The notes beneath the pieces were generated by a model. It did not search any database and was not told the DNA's origin. It worked only from the letters and a program-made list of their open reading frames with translations. Source: Metabacillus mangrovi (GTDB taxonomy: Bacteria; Bacillota; Bacilli; Bacillales; Bacillaceae). Taken from it: 57,663 nucleotides of DNA. The stretch's first letter is position 1; each line of letters begins with the position of its first letter. The DNA lies in NCBI RefSeq assembly GCF_009711125.1, contig NZ_WMIB01000023.1, positions 1-57,663 on the forward strand. The letters are read 5' to 3'. The position numbers were made by a program, and so were the translations under genes. Positions 1 to 7,353 of this stretch are shown here, piece by piece.

Positions 1-74
1 AGAGACCCGCTCGACTTGCATGTATTAGGCACGCCGCCAGCGTTCGTCCTGAGCCAGGATCAAACTCTCCAAAA
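1..74 (-). rRNA. 16S ribosomal RNA, 5' end only (cut by window edge)
   Basis: Read on the minus strand this is the conserved beginning of bacterial 16S rRNA: GAGAGTTTGATCCTGGCTCA, then the GACGAACGCTGGCGG block and the CATGCAAGTCGAGCGG block leading into variable region V1. Only about 74 nt lie inside the window and the rest continues past position 1. Two promoters sit just upstream (positions 180-297). In B. subtilis an rRNA operon occupies the same place next to ybaN/pdaB. The exact mature 5' end is estimated. Confidence 0.97.
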
Positions 75-179
75 AGTGTTTGACTAGCTCTTGTTTAAAA
101 CTTTAGAATTAACGTTGGCACTTCGATTTGTTCAGTTTTCAAAGATCATTTTTTCGGCCACTGCGTTAGCGGCTTTAAT

Positions 180-208
180 AATATAACATGATGTTTTATC
201 GAAGTCAA
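180..208 (-). promoter_or_regulatory. rrn promoter P2 (sigma-A)
   Basis: Minus strand: -35 TTGACT (203-208), 17-bp spacer, -10 TATATT (180-185), about 100 nt upstream of the 16S 5' end. Tandem sigma-A promoters with TATATT-like -10 boxes are typical of Bacillus rRNA operons. The call rests on box sequences, spacing and position. Confidence 0.75.
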
Positions 209-267
209 CAACTTATTTTTAGCTTTTTTTGAAACATTTTCTTTAGCTGTTAACAGCGACGCAAATT

Positions 268-297
268 AATATACCACGCATTTTATATCTTAGTCAA
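268..297 (-). promoter_or_regulatory. Possible rrn promoter P1 (sigma-A)
   Basis: Minus strand: TTGACT (292-297) and TATATT (268-273) separated by 18 bp, about 90 bp upstream of P2. It lies directly downstream of the aadK-like stop codon. The longer spacer makes it weaker evidence than P2, but the tandem arrangement fits an rrn control region. Confidence 0.5.
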
Positions 298-327
298 TTA
301 CTTTCGAAAAAAATATCGGTATTCTAC

Positions 328-1188
328 TCAGAGGCTCCGGCTCGCTCTTATGGAACGGATAAACGTCAGATGCCGTTTAACTTTTGACGCTTCTTCCTGA
401 TTATATGGATACACAAGCTGTTCTGACACCAGCCTTGCTGTGTCCTCGAATAAATCAGCCATGTCCTGGAGCGCCCTCCAGACTTCCGGAATACTCCCCG
501 AAGGATATGCCTTCATCAATCTTTCCCATGATTCACGATCTGTATAATCTTCAAGGTATTTTCCGTTCTTCCCTGTACTGATTGAAAAATGATGGCGGAT
601 CCCTGCACTCCATTCGAGCATTTTAATCAGCATCGCTCTTGAAATCGCCAGATGATCCAGTGCATACAGCATTTCTTTCCTCCATAACCCCTTGGCCGCG
701 TAAACCGATACCCACCAGAATTCATTGCAGCAATCGCTGAATTCCTCCAAAGAAGGTTTCCTGATCCAATAGCTTCGATCGGAAGGCGAAGGCAGTTCCC
801 GTGTTCCGCTGTCTTTATCCAAAAGGCATACTGTCAGACTGTCTTCTTTAAAATACTGCTCTTTCTCCTCTTCTGGAACAAGAGTTAAGTCTATTCGGTT
901 TCCATCTTCAAACAGCATGAGAAACGAAAATCTGGATCGCTTCTCTCCCTCACCTAATGACATGGCATCCGGCATTTGCATGATGGTCCTCTCACCAAAC
1001 CTTTCGAGCCAGGATGTCTCTTTAGTGAAAACAGAAAGATCTTCGACTATAAATGCCACATCATAATCCATAAACCTGTCTTTAGGAGCTTCGGGATTTA
1101 CACGCGAGCCATTCATCCCGGCGGCCCTGACGGCCGGATGTTCCGCTGCTTCCATGATCAAAGCCATCATTTCTTCTTCAGATCTCAT
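328..1188 (-). CDS. aadK: Aminoglycoside 6-adenylyltransferase (AadK/ANT(6) family)
   Basis: A 286-residue protein, close to the 284 residues of B. subtilis AadK. Enzymes of this family transfer AMP from ATP to the 6-hydroxyl of streptomycin and inactivate it in the cytoplasm. The N-terminus (MRSEEEMM) matches the family start. The nucleotidyltransferase signature is visible: GSR near residue 27, then DYDVAF with paired acidic residues around 42-44, and a third acidic residue in the RIDLTL segment near residue 98. Later family blocks such as SYWIRKP and DCCNEFWWVS are also present. The gene lies between pdaB (divergent, 99 bp away) and an rRNA operon; no strong terminator separates it from the rrn promoters. 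Whether it confers resistance cannot be told from sequence. No transposon or integron features surround it, so it looks like an intrinsic chromosomal gene. Confidence 0.9.
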   Translation of the reverse strand: MRSEEEMMALIMEAAEHPAVRAAGMNGSRVNPEAPKDRFMDYDVAFIVEDLSVFTKETSWLERFGERTIMQMPDAMSLGEGEKRSRFSFLMLFEDGNRIDLTLVPEEEKEQYFKEDSLTVCLLDKDSGTRELPSPSDRSYWIRKPSLEEFSDCCNEFWWVSVYAAKGLWRKEMLYALDHLAISRAMLIKMLEWSAGIRHHFSISTGKNGKYLEDYTDRESWERLMKAYPSGSIPEVWRALQDMADLFEDTARLVSEQLVYPYNQEEASKVKRHLTFIRSIRASRSL

Positions 1189-1287
1189 ACCTCTTTCCCC
1201 TCTCCTTACGGTTTCGATTCATGTCCTCCGCTTCCGCTGCATACTATTTAGACAAGACAGACTTAGGACAAGGGAGGCACCTGAAGG

Positions 1288-2052
1288 ATGAACCGGATCT
1301 ATGTTTTTCATGCCAAAAGGGTTAAACAAACTCTGATTATCGCAATTGCAGCTCTTTTTACTGCTGGAATTCTATATGTAGAAAACGTTGTGCAATATCC
1401 TGTGTTTTCAGCAGTCACAGGTCCGAAAGCTATTTATAAAGGACCGGCTCAGGGAAATAAAGTCGCCCTTACCTTCGATATCAGCTGGGGAGATGAAAAA
1501 GCACTCCCTATCCTTGATGCCCTAAAGCGCAGCCAGGTGACGAACGCCACCTTCTTCCTTTCTGCATCTTGGGCAGAGCGGCATCCCGCTATTGTTCAAC
1601 GGATCGTAAAGGACGGCCATCAGATCGGCAGCATGGGGTATTCCTATAAAAATTATACCTCACTGAAGCCTGAGGAAATTAAAAGAGATTTAATGCTGGC
1701 CCAGAAAACATTTGATCAGTTGAACATTAAAGAGATTAAGTACTTGCGGCCTCCTACCGGAAATTTTAATAAACAGGTCCTTGAAATCGCCTCTATGTAT
1801 GGCCTCTCGGTGGTTCATTACAGCATCAACACCGACGACTGGAGGAATCCGGGGACCAGCCAAATCGTCCAAAACGCCACCGAAAAGGCCGCCGGGGGGG
1901 ATATTATTCTTCTGCACGCTTCGGATTCTGCGAAACAGACAAAGAACGCGGTCCCTAAAATACTTAAAGAGCTTCGTAAAAAAGGCTTGAGCAATGTTTC
2001 AATCAATGAACTTACTGCCGACACGAAAGCAAAGTCAGCAGAAGTAAAATAG
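1288..2052 (+). CDS. pdaB: Polysaccharide deacetylase PdaB (sporulation)
   Basis: A 254-residue protein, the same length as B. subtilis PdaB (YbaN), which is needed to keep spores stable late in sporulation. A basic N-terminus is followed by one hydrophobic segment (about residues 14-30), a signal or membrane anchor, so the NodB-type deacetylase domain should lie outside the membrane. The metal-site region reads TFDISWGD rather than the usual TFDDG, as in other PdaB proteins. The substrate-groove motif RPPTGNFN and the C-terminal LLHASDS are present. Ribosome-binding site AAGGGAGG lies about 10 nt before the ATG. A CATACTAT box at 1240-1247 resembles sigma-E/sigma-G -10 elements, which would fit expression during sporulation; no convincing -35 was found. 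Confidence 0.93.
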   Translation: MNRIYVFHAKRVKQTLIIAIAALFTAGILYVENVVQYPVFSAVTGPKAIYKGPAQGNKVALTFDISWGDEKALPILDALKRSQVTNATFFLSASWAERHPAIVQRIVKDGHQIGSMGYSYKNYTSLKPEEIKRDLMLAQKTFDQLNIKEIKYLRPPTGNFNKQVLEIASMYGLSVVHYSINTDDWRNPGTSQIVQNATEKAAGGDIILLHASDSAKQTKNAVPKILKELRKKGLSNVSINELTADTKAKSAEVK

Positions 2053-2097
2053 GAACCGTTTCAAATGTTTGGTTTCTCCTCCACGGAGGGTAAATCT

Positions 2098-2122
2098 CAG
2101 TACGATAAACATCTGCGTACTG
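2098..2122 (+). repeat. Inverted repeat before the FAD oxidoreductase gene
   Basis: CAGTACG and CGTACTG form a perfect 7-bp inverted repeat separated by 11 nt. It ends one base before the ribosome-binding site GGAGG of the next gene. It could be a repressor operator or a small hairpin acting on translation. No function can be assigned from sequence alone. Confidence 0.5.
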
Positions 2123-2135
2123 GAGGCTTCTAAAA

Positions 2136-3338
2136 ATGAGATTGCATAACGGAGACCTGTTCTGGCCTAAAACGCTTGACTACAGCAGGGAATTTAAGAG
2201 CGCTGCTCAAATAAAAGACCATTACGATGTTCTGATTATCGGCGGGGGCATGTCTGGAGCTCTCGCTGCTTATACCCTTTCCCAGGAAGGCTTAACGATT
2301 GCAGTGGCGGATAAAATGGAAATGGCATCGGGCAGCTCTTCTGCCAATACAGGCCTCCTTCAGTTTTCAAACGATATCATGCTTCATGAGCTTGCCGCAC
2401 AAATAGGAGAAGACCAAGCGGTTCAATTTTATAAGCTTTGCCAAAAGGCTGTAGAACAGCTTGGGGTTACCGCACAAACTCTCAGCCGCGACGTTAATCT
2501 ATACCGCAGGAAAAGCATTTGTTATGCAAGTTCAGACGAGGATGCAGGCAAATTGAAAAAGGAATATGACATGCTCAAAAAGCATGGATTTCCCGCTGAT
2601 TACTGGCATGAGGAAGAAGTGGCAGAGCGGATGCCGTTTCGAAAACCGGCTGCACTTATCACCTATGGGGATGCAGAGGTGAACCCGTTCCGTTTCATTC
2701 ATGGCATCCTGGAGCATCTTGAACAAAGAGGTGTGGATCTGTTTGAGAATACGGAAATCGAAACAGTCGAAGAGCTTGAAGATTCCGTGGAGGTCTCTTC
2801 ATCAATCGGCCGGTTCAGCGCTTCGCATGTCCTTTATGCAACAGGGTATCAAAAACCGCCGATTAAACGGAAGATCGGCTCAGTCATCAACCGCTCTTTT
2901 GCGATTGCAACGAATAGGGTTGAAGATCTTTCCTCGTGGGAGGACAGGGCACTGATTTGGGAAACAAAACGGCCCTATCTTTATCTCCGCACCACCGCCG
3001 ATAACCGGATTATTGCCGGGGGCCTTGATGAAAACGTCCCGGAAGCACCCGAGGATGAAGACTGGATCACAAACCGCGCGGAGAAAATTCTGGATGAGGT
3101 TCAAGAGCTGTTCCCGGATCTTCCTCTGTCGATTGAATATCAATGGGGGGCAAGCTTCGGTGAATCTGCTGATAACTTGCCGTATATTGGAAGGCACCCA
3201 AGCAAAAGACGTCAATTTTACTTGCTTGGATATGGCGGGAACGGCACCGTATACAGCATGCTCGGGTCCCACCTTCTCAAAGATTTAATTTTAGGGGTTC
3301 CGAATAAAGAAGCGGAACTGCTGAAGCTCGACCGCTAA
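2136..3338 (+). CDS. FAD-dependent oxidoreductase (DAO family)
   Basis: A 400-residue flavoprotein of the D-amino-acid oxidase-like (DAO) superfamily, which includes glycine, sarcosine and gamma-glutamylputrescine oxidases. A beta-alpha-beta dinucleotide-binding motif is seen at about residues 32-61 (DVLIIGGGMSGALAAYTLSQ, then an acidic residue ending the second strand). The C-terminal FAD-contacting stretch is also clear (YIGRHP, then LLGYGGNG near residues 353-378). There is no signal peptide, so it is probably cytoplasmic. Ribosome-binding site GGAGG precedes the ATG. The gene follows pdaB on the plus strand and ends in a terminator facing kbaA. It is not part of the classical gene order here, so it looks like a lineage-specific insertion. 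The substrate is unknown; an amine or amino acid is a family-based guess. Confidence 0.85.
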   Translation: MRLHNGDLFWPKTLDYSREFKSAAQIKDHYDVLIIGGGMSGALAAYTLSQEGLTIAVADKMEMASGSSSANTGLLQFSNDIMLHELAAQIGEDQAVQFYKLCQKAVEQLGVTAQTLSRDVNLYRRKSICYASSDEDAGKLKKEYDMLKKHGFPADYWHEEEVAERMPFRKPAALITYGDAEVNPFRFIHGILEHLEQRGVDLFENTEIETVEELEDSVEVSSSIGRFSASHVLYATGYQKPPIKRKIGSVINRSFAIATNRVEDLSSWEDRALIWETKRPYLYLRTTADNRIIAGGLDENVPEAPEDEDWITNRAEKILDEVQELFPDLPLSIEYQWGASFGESADNLPYIGRHPSKRRQFYLLGYGGNGTVYSMLGSHLLKDLILGVPNKEAELLKLDR

Positions 3339-3387
3339 AAAAAGGACTGGCCTGTATGGACGATCTGTCCGGGGCCGGCCCTTTTTT
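3338..3387. terminator. Terminator between the oxidoreductase gene and kbaA
   Basis: The stop codon of the plus-strand gene is followed by A-rich sequence, a GC-rich stem pairing GGCC with GGCC and GGAC with GTCC, then TTTTTTT. Poly-A on one side and poly-T on the other suggest it can end transcription from both convergent genes. Confidence 0.8.
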
Positions 3388-3398
3388 TATTTGGGGTA

Positions 3399-4019
3399 TT
3401 ATCCTTCAGCTGTTTCTTGCCTGCCCGGCCGTTTGACCGATGCCCCGCTGAACCTTGGGAGCATGAGTAATTGATAGGCATTGCAGCATAATAATGAAAT
3501 GAGCATGAAATAAAGCCAATTTGGATCGTTTTCTCTTAGAGCCGGAAACCACTCCACGGCTGTCCCGACAAACATAAAGAACAGTGCCGGAATAAAAGCG
3601 CCTTTGTTCGTATCTTTCTGCTTCATATATGCGATTCCAAAGCAGACTGCGAGGAAGATCAAAGCAAGCCAGATATAAGGAGCCAGATCGCCCCCGAATA
3701 CTTGATAGCGGAAATAAATCAGGTCAAAAAAGACAAACGCTATAAGAAGGATTTGAACCGGGCTCCAGATCGACCCGAAAATCCCCAAACCGAAACGGTG
3801 AAGCGTCAAATACGCGAAAAACCCCATCTGACTGATAATGCTGAACATAAGTCCTACCCCGATAAACCATATGAAAGAGGCTAAAATCTCCCCTGCCTTA
3901 AATTCAGCAAATGAACCTGCCTGCTGGTCCCAGTTCAAGACAAATCCTGATATCACCGCTGCAGCGGCGCCAACGAGCAAGCTGGAGAAAAAAAACCGGA
4001 CCCAATCCCTGCTTTTCAT
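3399..4019 (-). CDS. kbaA: KinB-signaling pathway activation protein KbaA
   Basis: A 206-residue integral membrane protein similar in length to B. subtilis KbaA (198), which activates the KinB kinase branch of the phosphorelay that starts sporulation. At least five hydrophobic segments can be counted, around residues 9-27, 45-67, 85-102, 111-130 and 140-155, with a further one near 170-187. The opening RDWVRFFFSSLLVGA and the later DLIYFRYQVF are recognisable family sequence. It is divergent from gerD and convergent with the oxidoreductase gene. The short C-terminal tail is basic and probably cytoplasmic. Confidence 0.9.
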   Translation of the reverse strand: MKSRDWVRFFFSSLLVGAAAAVISGFVLNWDQQAGSFAEFKAGEILASFIWFIGVGLMFSIISQMGFFAYLTLHRFGLGIFGSIWSPVQILLIAFVFFDLIYFRYQVFGGDLAPYIWLALIFLAVCFGIAYMKQKDTNKGAFIPALFFMFVGTAVEWFPALRENDPNWLYFMLISLLCCNAYQLLMLPRFSGASVKRPGRQETAEG

Positions 4020-4095
4020 TTACCTTCCCCCATCCCTTATCTGCTTTGATTTTACCAAGCCTCCTTAAAAATTGCTATACAGGGAATATTTTTCA

Positions 4096-4125
4096 GTTAT
4101 AAAAAAACCGCAGGATTTCATATTA
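4096..4125 (+). promoter_or_regulatory. Possible sigma-G promoter of gerD
   Basis: GTTATA (4096-4101) and CATATTA (4119-4125) with a 17-bp spacer, ending about 30 bp before the gerD start. The -10 fits the sigma-G pattern cATnnTA and the -35 partly fits. gerD is known to be forespore (sigma-G) expressed in B. subtilis. The match is suggestive only. Confidence 0.4.
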
Positions 4126-4156
4126 AGAATAGGAACTTGGGAAAGGAGCCTTTACT

Positions 4157-4804
4157 ATGAAGCAGTTGATCCCGCTCCTCATAATTAGTGCGCTTGCTAT
4201 CGGAATAAATGGCTGTGCTCCTAAAGCAGAGGGCGCAAGTGAAATGGATTACGAAAAAACCAAGAAGATGGTTGTCGATATTTTAAAAACGGATGAAGGC
4301 AAAACCGCTCTGCAGGAAGTGCTGAAAGAGGACGAGATGAAGCAAAATCTCGTGATGGATCAGAAGATGGTTTCCGAAACCATTACGAAGACCCTGACAT
4401 CTAAAGAAGGCATGGAATTCTGGACAAAGATTTTCGAGGATCCCATATTCTCCGAAGCATTCGCCCAAAGCCTTCAGAAAGAGCATGAGAAGGTCATTAT
4501 GCAGCTGATGGCGGATCCCGATTACCAAAAGATGATGATTGAAATCCTTCAAAATCCCGAGATGGAAAAGCAGATCGGCACGGTGATCAAAAGCCAGGAA
4601 TCCCGGAAGTACATTCAGGAAGTGATCACTGAGACGCTCATGAGCCCACTGTATAAAACGAAAATGCAGGAAGCTTTAATGAAGGCTGCGCAGGAGATGG
4701 GGCAGCAGTCCGGTTCAGGCGGAGGCCAGCAAGGCGGTTCAGGAGAGTCTGGCAGCTCTGGCGGTTCAGGCGGAAGCGGCGGCTCTGGCGGAGGTCAGCA
4801 ATAA
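4157..4804 (+). CDS. gerD: Spore germination lipoprotein GerD
   Basis: A 215-residue protein; B. subtilis GerD has 185. GerD is a lipoprotein of the spore inner membrane that clusters nutrient germinant receptors so that germination is fast. A signal sequence ends in a lipobox-like ISALAIGINGC, making Cys20 the likely lipidated residue. Residues 30-175 are the typical helical core (DYEKTKKMVVDILKTDEG, SKEGMEFW, DPDYQKMM). The last ~33 residues are an unusual Gly/Ser/Gln-rich tail that B. subtilis GerD lacks. Ribosome-binding site GGAAAGGAG precedes the ATG. It has its own possible sigma-G promoter and ends at a strong bidirectional terminator. Confidence 0.93.
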   Translation: MKQLIPLLIISALAIGINGCAPKAEGASEMDYEKTKKMVVDILKTDEGKTALQEVLKEDEMKQNLVMDQKMVSETITKTLTSKEGMEFWTKIFEDPIFSEAFAQSLQKEHEKVIMQLMADPDYQKMMIEILQNPEMEKQIGTVIKSQESRKYIQEVITETLMSPLYKTKMQEALMKAAQEMGQQSGSGGGQQGGSGESGSSGGSGGSGGSGGGQQ

Positions 4805-4851
4805 AGAAGTGCCCTGACTCCGGGACGGTCATTCCAGTGAACCCAGCCCAT

Positions 4852-4891
4852 AAAAAAACAGCGCCCCATCTTTTAGATCGGCGCTGTTTTT
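4852..4891. terminator. Bidirectional terminator between gerD and salA
   Basis: A seven-base stem CAGCGCC (4859-4865) / GGCGCTG (4880-4886) is flanked by seven A on the left and five T on the right, so it works in both directions. It serves gerD (plus) and salA (minus, whose stop is at 4895). Confidence 0.9.
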
Positions 4892-4894
4892 CAT

Positions 4895-5956
4895 TTAACG
4901 GACTCCGGCTGTCACAAGATCGGTTACTTTTCCGGCCATTTCTCCGTAGATTTTTCCGATTGGATGGTCCGCTGCATAAACAGATGGGGCAAATTCCTTT
5001 TCGTCCCAGTCCGGCTGCTGTAGCGGAATTCTTCCGAGAATCGGAACGTTCAGTTCCTCAGCGAGCTTATCTCCGCCGCCTTTTCCGAATACATATTCCT
5101 TCTCACCGGTTGTGCGGCTTTCAAAATAAGCCATATTCTCAACGATTCCAACGACCTCATGATCCGTTCTCAGCGCCATCGCTCCGGCTCTTGCCGCAAC
5201 AAAAGCAGCCGTCGGATGCGGAGTGGAGACAATGATCTCTTTGCAGGCAGGGAGCATGGAATGCACATCCAATGCTACATCTCCTGTACCCGGCGGAAGA
5301 TCAAGCAGCAAGTAATCCAGATCTCCCCATTCTACTTCCTGGAAAAAGTTGTTCAGCATCTTTCCAAGCATTGGGCCTCTCCAAATAACCGGTGCATTGT
5401 CTTCCACGAAGAATCCCATTGAAATGACCTTTACCCCGAATCGTTCAACAGGAATAATGGCATCTCCCTGAAGGACGGGCCGGTTCGTGATGCCCATCAT
5501 GTCAGGAACGCTGAAGCCGTATATATCCGCATCCACAAGCCCGACTTTTTTACCCATTCTGGCAAGGGCTACTGCAAGATTGACGGAGACAGTTGATTTC
5601 CCGACTCCACCCTTTCCGCTGGCGATCGCGATGTAAACAGGTTCTTTTCCGCCGCCTGTGAGACCCGAAGAAGACTCCTGCTCGGGCTGATGAGCCGCGA
5701 TGACTTCCTGCGGAAGCTCTTCAAACCGCAGACCGACTGTTTCCGCTCCCGCTGCTTTAAGCTTTGCTACAAGCTCCTGCTGAAGCTTCATCTGCTCAGG
5801 AGTATTGAGCTTGGCGATTGCCACTTTTACAGAAACATGGTTTTTTTCAGGCTTGATCTTGATTTCCTTAATTCCATCCACACTTTTCAATGGTATATGT
5901 AAAAAAGGTTCATGGATTTCTTCAGCAACTTTTCTCACTTGTTCTTCCTGCAGCAT
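4895..5956 (-). CDS. salA: SalA, Mrp-family P-loop ATPase
   Basis: A 353-residue protein (B. subtilis SalA 352). It has an N-terminal MIP18-like domain (about residues 1-90, IKEIKIKPEKNHVSVKVAIA) and a C-terminal ParA/MinD-type ATPase with the deviant Walker A motif SGKGGVGKST near residue 115, plus DLPPGTGD. Mrp/NBP35 proteins bind nucleotides and often Fe-S clusters. SalA in B. subtilis indirectly raises exoprotease expression by repressing scoC. I chose the ATG at 5956 rather than the upstream GTG at 5965 because AAGGG lies at the right distance from the ATG and the protein then matches family length. It lies downstream of cwlD but is separated by a terminator. Confidence 0.92.
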   Translation of the reverse strand: MLQEEQVRKVAEEIHEPFLHIPLKSVDGIKEIKIKPEKNHVSVKVAIAKLNTPEQMKLQQELVAKLKAAGAETVGLRFEELPQEVIAAHQPEQESSSGLTGGGKEPVYIAIASGKGGVGKSTVSVNLAVALARMGKKVGLVDADIYGFSVPDMMGITNRPVLQGDAIIPVERFGVKVISMGFFVEDNAPVIWRGPMLGKMLNNFFQEVEWGDLDYLLLDLPPGTGDVALDVHSMLPACKEIIVSTPHPTAAFVAARAGAMALRTDHEVVGIVENMAYFESRTTGEKEYVFGKGGGDKLAEELNVPILGRIPLQQPDWDEKEFAPSVYAADHPIGKIYGEMAGKVTDLVTAGVR

Positions 5957-6032
5957 TCTCTTCACCCTTTTTGAATTCGTTTACATCAGTATAACATATC
6001 CTGCAGGCGCGGATGGGAAGATATGCATACCT

Positions 6033-6066
6033 AAAGAGCCGCCCGTCATTATTCGGGCGGCTCTTT
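6033..6066 (-). terminator. Terminator after cwlD
   Basis: A perfect 13-bp inverted repeat, AAAGAGCCGCCCG (6033-6045) and CGGGCGGCTCTTT (6054-6066). One arm lies inside the last codons of cwlD. On the minus strand the stem is followed by only three T; the longer T-run reads on the plus strand. The stem is strong enough that termination of cwlD is still likely. Confidence 0.75.
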
Positions 6067-6759
6067 TTTATCCGTATAGAATCGTAAAATGCCTTTATAC
6101 ACTGCCCCCGCTACTTTATCCAGATACTTTTGATCTGTGAACAGCTTTTCTTCTTCCCCGTTGGATAGAAACCCTACCTCTACAAGAGCTCCCGGTTTGC
6201 TCGCGTATTTTACTAAATACACACCATGAATCGGCTTGGCATGCCGGTCCGTATTCTCCAGATTCCTGCGGAGTTCATCCTGGATAAATTTAGCCATCCT
6301 TCCGTTCTCTTCAAACTTTCCGTCGTAAAAGGTTTGTGCGCCCCTCCACTGTCTTTGGGGAAGAGCATTCAAATGCAGGCTGATATACATATCCGCAGTT
6401 GATTGGTTGATCAGGTTTACCCGATTGTGCAGGTCTTCGGCTTTTTTCCGGCTGTAGCCTTTAGTCCCCGGCGCAGACAGGTCAATATCTGACTCCCTCG
6501 TCATCAAAACAAGAGCTCCCTGCTCCTGAAGGTAATCCCTCACCCTTTTTGAAAGCTCAAGGGCTACGTCTTTTTCCAAAAGCTTTCTTCCTACAGCCCC
6601 TCCATCCGGTCCTCCGTGCCCCGGATCGAGATAAATGACCTTTCCGGAAAGAGGCAGGCTCCACGATCTCCAGGAATCATCCTTGGCAAACTGAAATTGA
6701 AAGAGCATAATCAGCACAATAAAACCTGCTGTGAAGGCTGCCCATTTAAGTATTCTCAA
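6049..6759 (-). CDS. cwlD: Germination-specific N-acetylmuramoyl-L-alanine amidase CwlD
   Basis: A 236-residue protein (B. subtilis CwlD 237). CwlD acts with PdaA to make muramic-delta-lactam in the spore cortex, the mark recognised by germination lytic enzymes. One hydrophobic N-terminal segment (about residues 5-25) targets it across the membrane. The Amidase_3 domain follows, with zinc-site and active-site motifs YLDPGHGGPDGGA, ISLHLNA and VEVGFLSN. The start is a TTG at 6759, placed 8 nt after a GGGGGG ribosome-binding site; an upstream in-frame TTG at 6795 lacks one. With this start the N-terminus (MRILKW) resembles B. subtilis. Confidence 0.92.
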   Translation of the reverse strand: MRILKWAAFTAGFIVLIMLFQFQFAKDDSWRSWSLPLSGKVIYLDPGHGGPDGGAVGRKLLEKDVALELSKRVRDYLQEQGALVLMTRESDIDLSAPGTKGYSRKKAEDLHNRVNLINQSTADMYISLHLNALPQRQWRGAQTFYDGKFEENGRMAKFIQDELRRNLENTDRHAKPIHGVYLVKYASKPGALVEVGFLSNGEEEKLFTDQKYLDKVAGAVYKGILRFYTDKKEPPE

Positions 6760-6822
6760 ACTCTGTATCCCCCCTGCCGCCCATATGTACTTCAATATAT
6801 GGGACAGGTCCGGACATTATGA

Positions 6823-7266
6823 TTAATTCAGACGAAGCTTGTAGCGCTTTTGCCCCCGCTCAAATCCTTCCTTCCACCATTGCTGCATCAGGCACTCTGC
6901 AGCCAGGAACAGAGACTCGTGGCATATGGAGCTCTCATTCGGACAGCCCCAGTTGATCAAATAATCGTAAAAGTCCGCTGTCAGCCGCTTCTCTTCTTTT
7001 CCGGAACGGCTCTGCACGTCCTCAAGAGACTCACCCTTAAAGCCAAATTTACTGTATTTCGCCCCCATCAAGAAAGCTTCCAAGGCAAAATCCGCACACC
7101 CTTCTTCGATGCTCCAGCGTGACAGCAACCCATAATGGAAAAAGGGAGTAAAATGCAGGCTGATGCTTTTCTTTATTTCTTTAATGGAGATCTCCTTCAG
7201 CATGCTTTTTTCATATTTCATCTGCTTTTCTCGGCGCAAATCCTTTAAATGAACCATCGTTCCCAT
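6823..7266 (-). CDS. ybaK: YbaK family protein (DUF2521), function unknown
   Basis: A 147-residue protein, exactly the length of B. subtilis YbaK, located as there just upstream of cwlD. Its function is unknown. It is soluble in appearance, with an N-terminal charged helix (LRREKQMKYEKSMLKE) and a C-terminal conserved WWKEGFERGQKRYKLRL. The ATG at 7266 was chosen because AAAGGGGG lies 8 nt before it; the longer frame has no such site. The gap to cwlD is short, so the two are likely co-transcribed. Confidence 0.82.
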   Translation of the reverse strand: MGTMVHLKDLRREKQMKYEKSMLKEISIKEIKKSISLHFTPFFHYGLLSRWSIEEGCADFALEAFLMGAKYSKFGFKGESLEDVQSRSGKEEKRLTADFYDYLINWGCPNESSICHESLFLAAECLMQQWWKEGFERGQKRYKLRLN

Positions 7267-7328
7267 CGCTCGGGCCCCCTTTGGACATAGTATCCGCTCA
7301 ATAGGAGTGCTCATTCACGGACGCCATA

Positions 7329-7353
7329 GAAAAAAGCCGGAACGCTTCCGGCT
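7329..7353 (-). terminator. Terminator of the DUF1445 gene
   Basis: On the minus strand AGCCGGAA-GC-TTCCGGCT is followed by TTTTTTC. The first arm overlaps the stop codon (7352-7354). This separates the DUF1445 gene from ybaK. Confidence 0.88.

Noticed and set aside
1-327. tRNA or 5S genes flanking the 16S start
   Set aside because: Only rrn promoters and leader sequence are visible between the 16S 5' end and the aadK-like gene; no cloverleaf could be drawn.
4706-4804. Tandem repeat or CRISPR-like array at the gerD 3' end
   Set aside because: The repetition encodes a Gly/Ser/Gln tail within one open frame; there are no spacers or regular repeat units.
6033-6066. The perfect inverted repeat as a terminator for a plus-strand transcript
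   Set aside because: The longer T-run does read on the plus strand, but no plus-strand gene lies upstream within reach after the bidirectional gerD/salA terminator, so it is assigned to cwlD.
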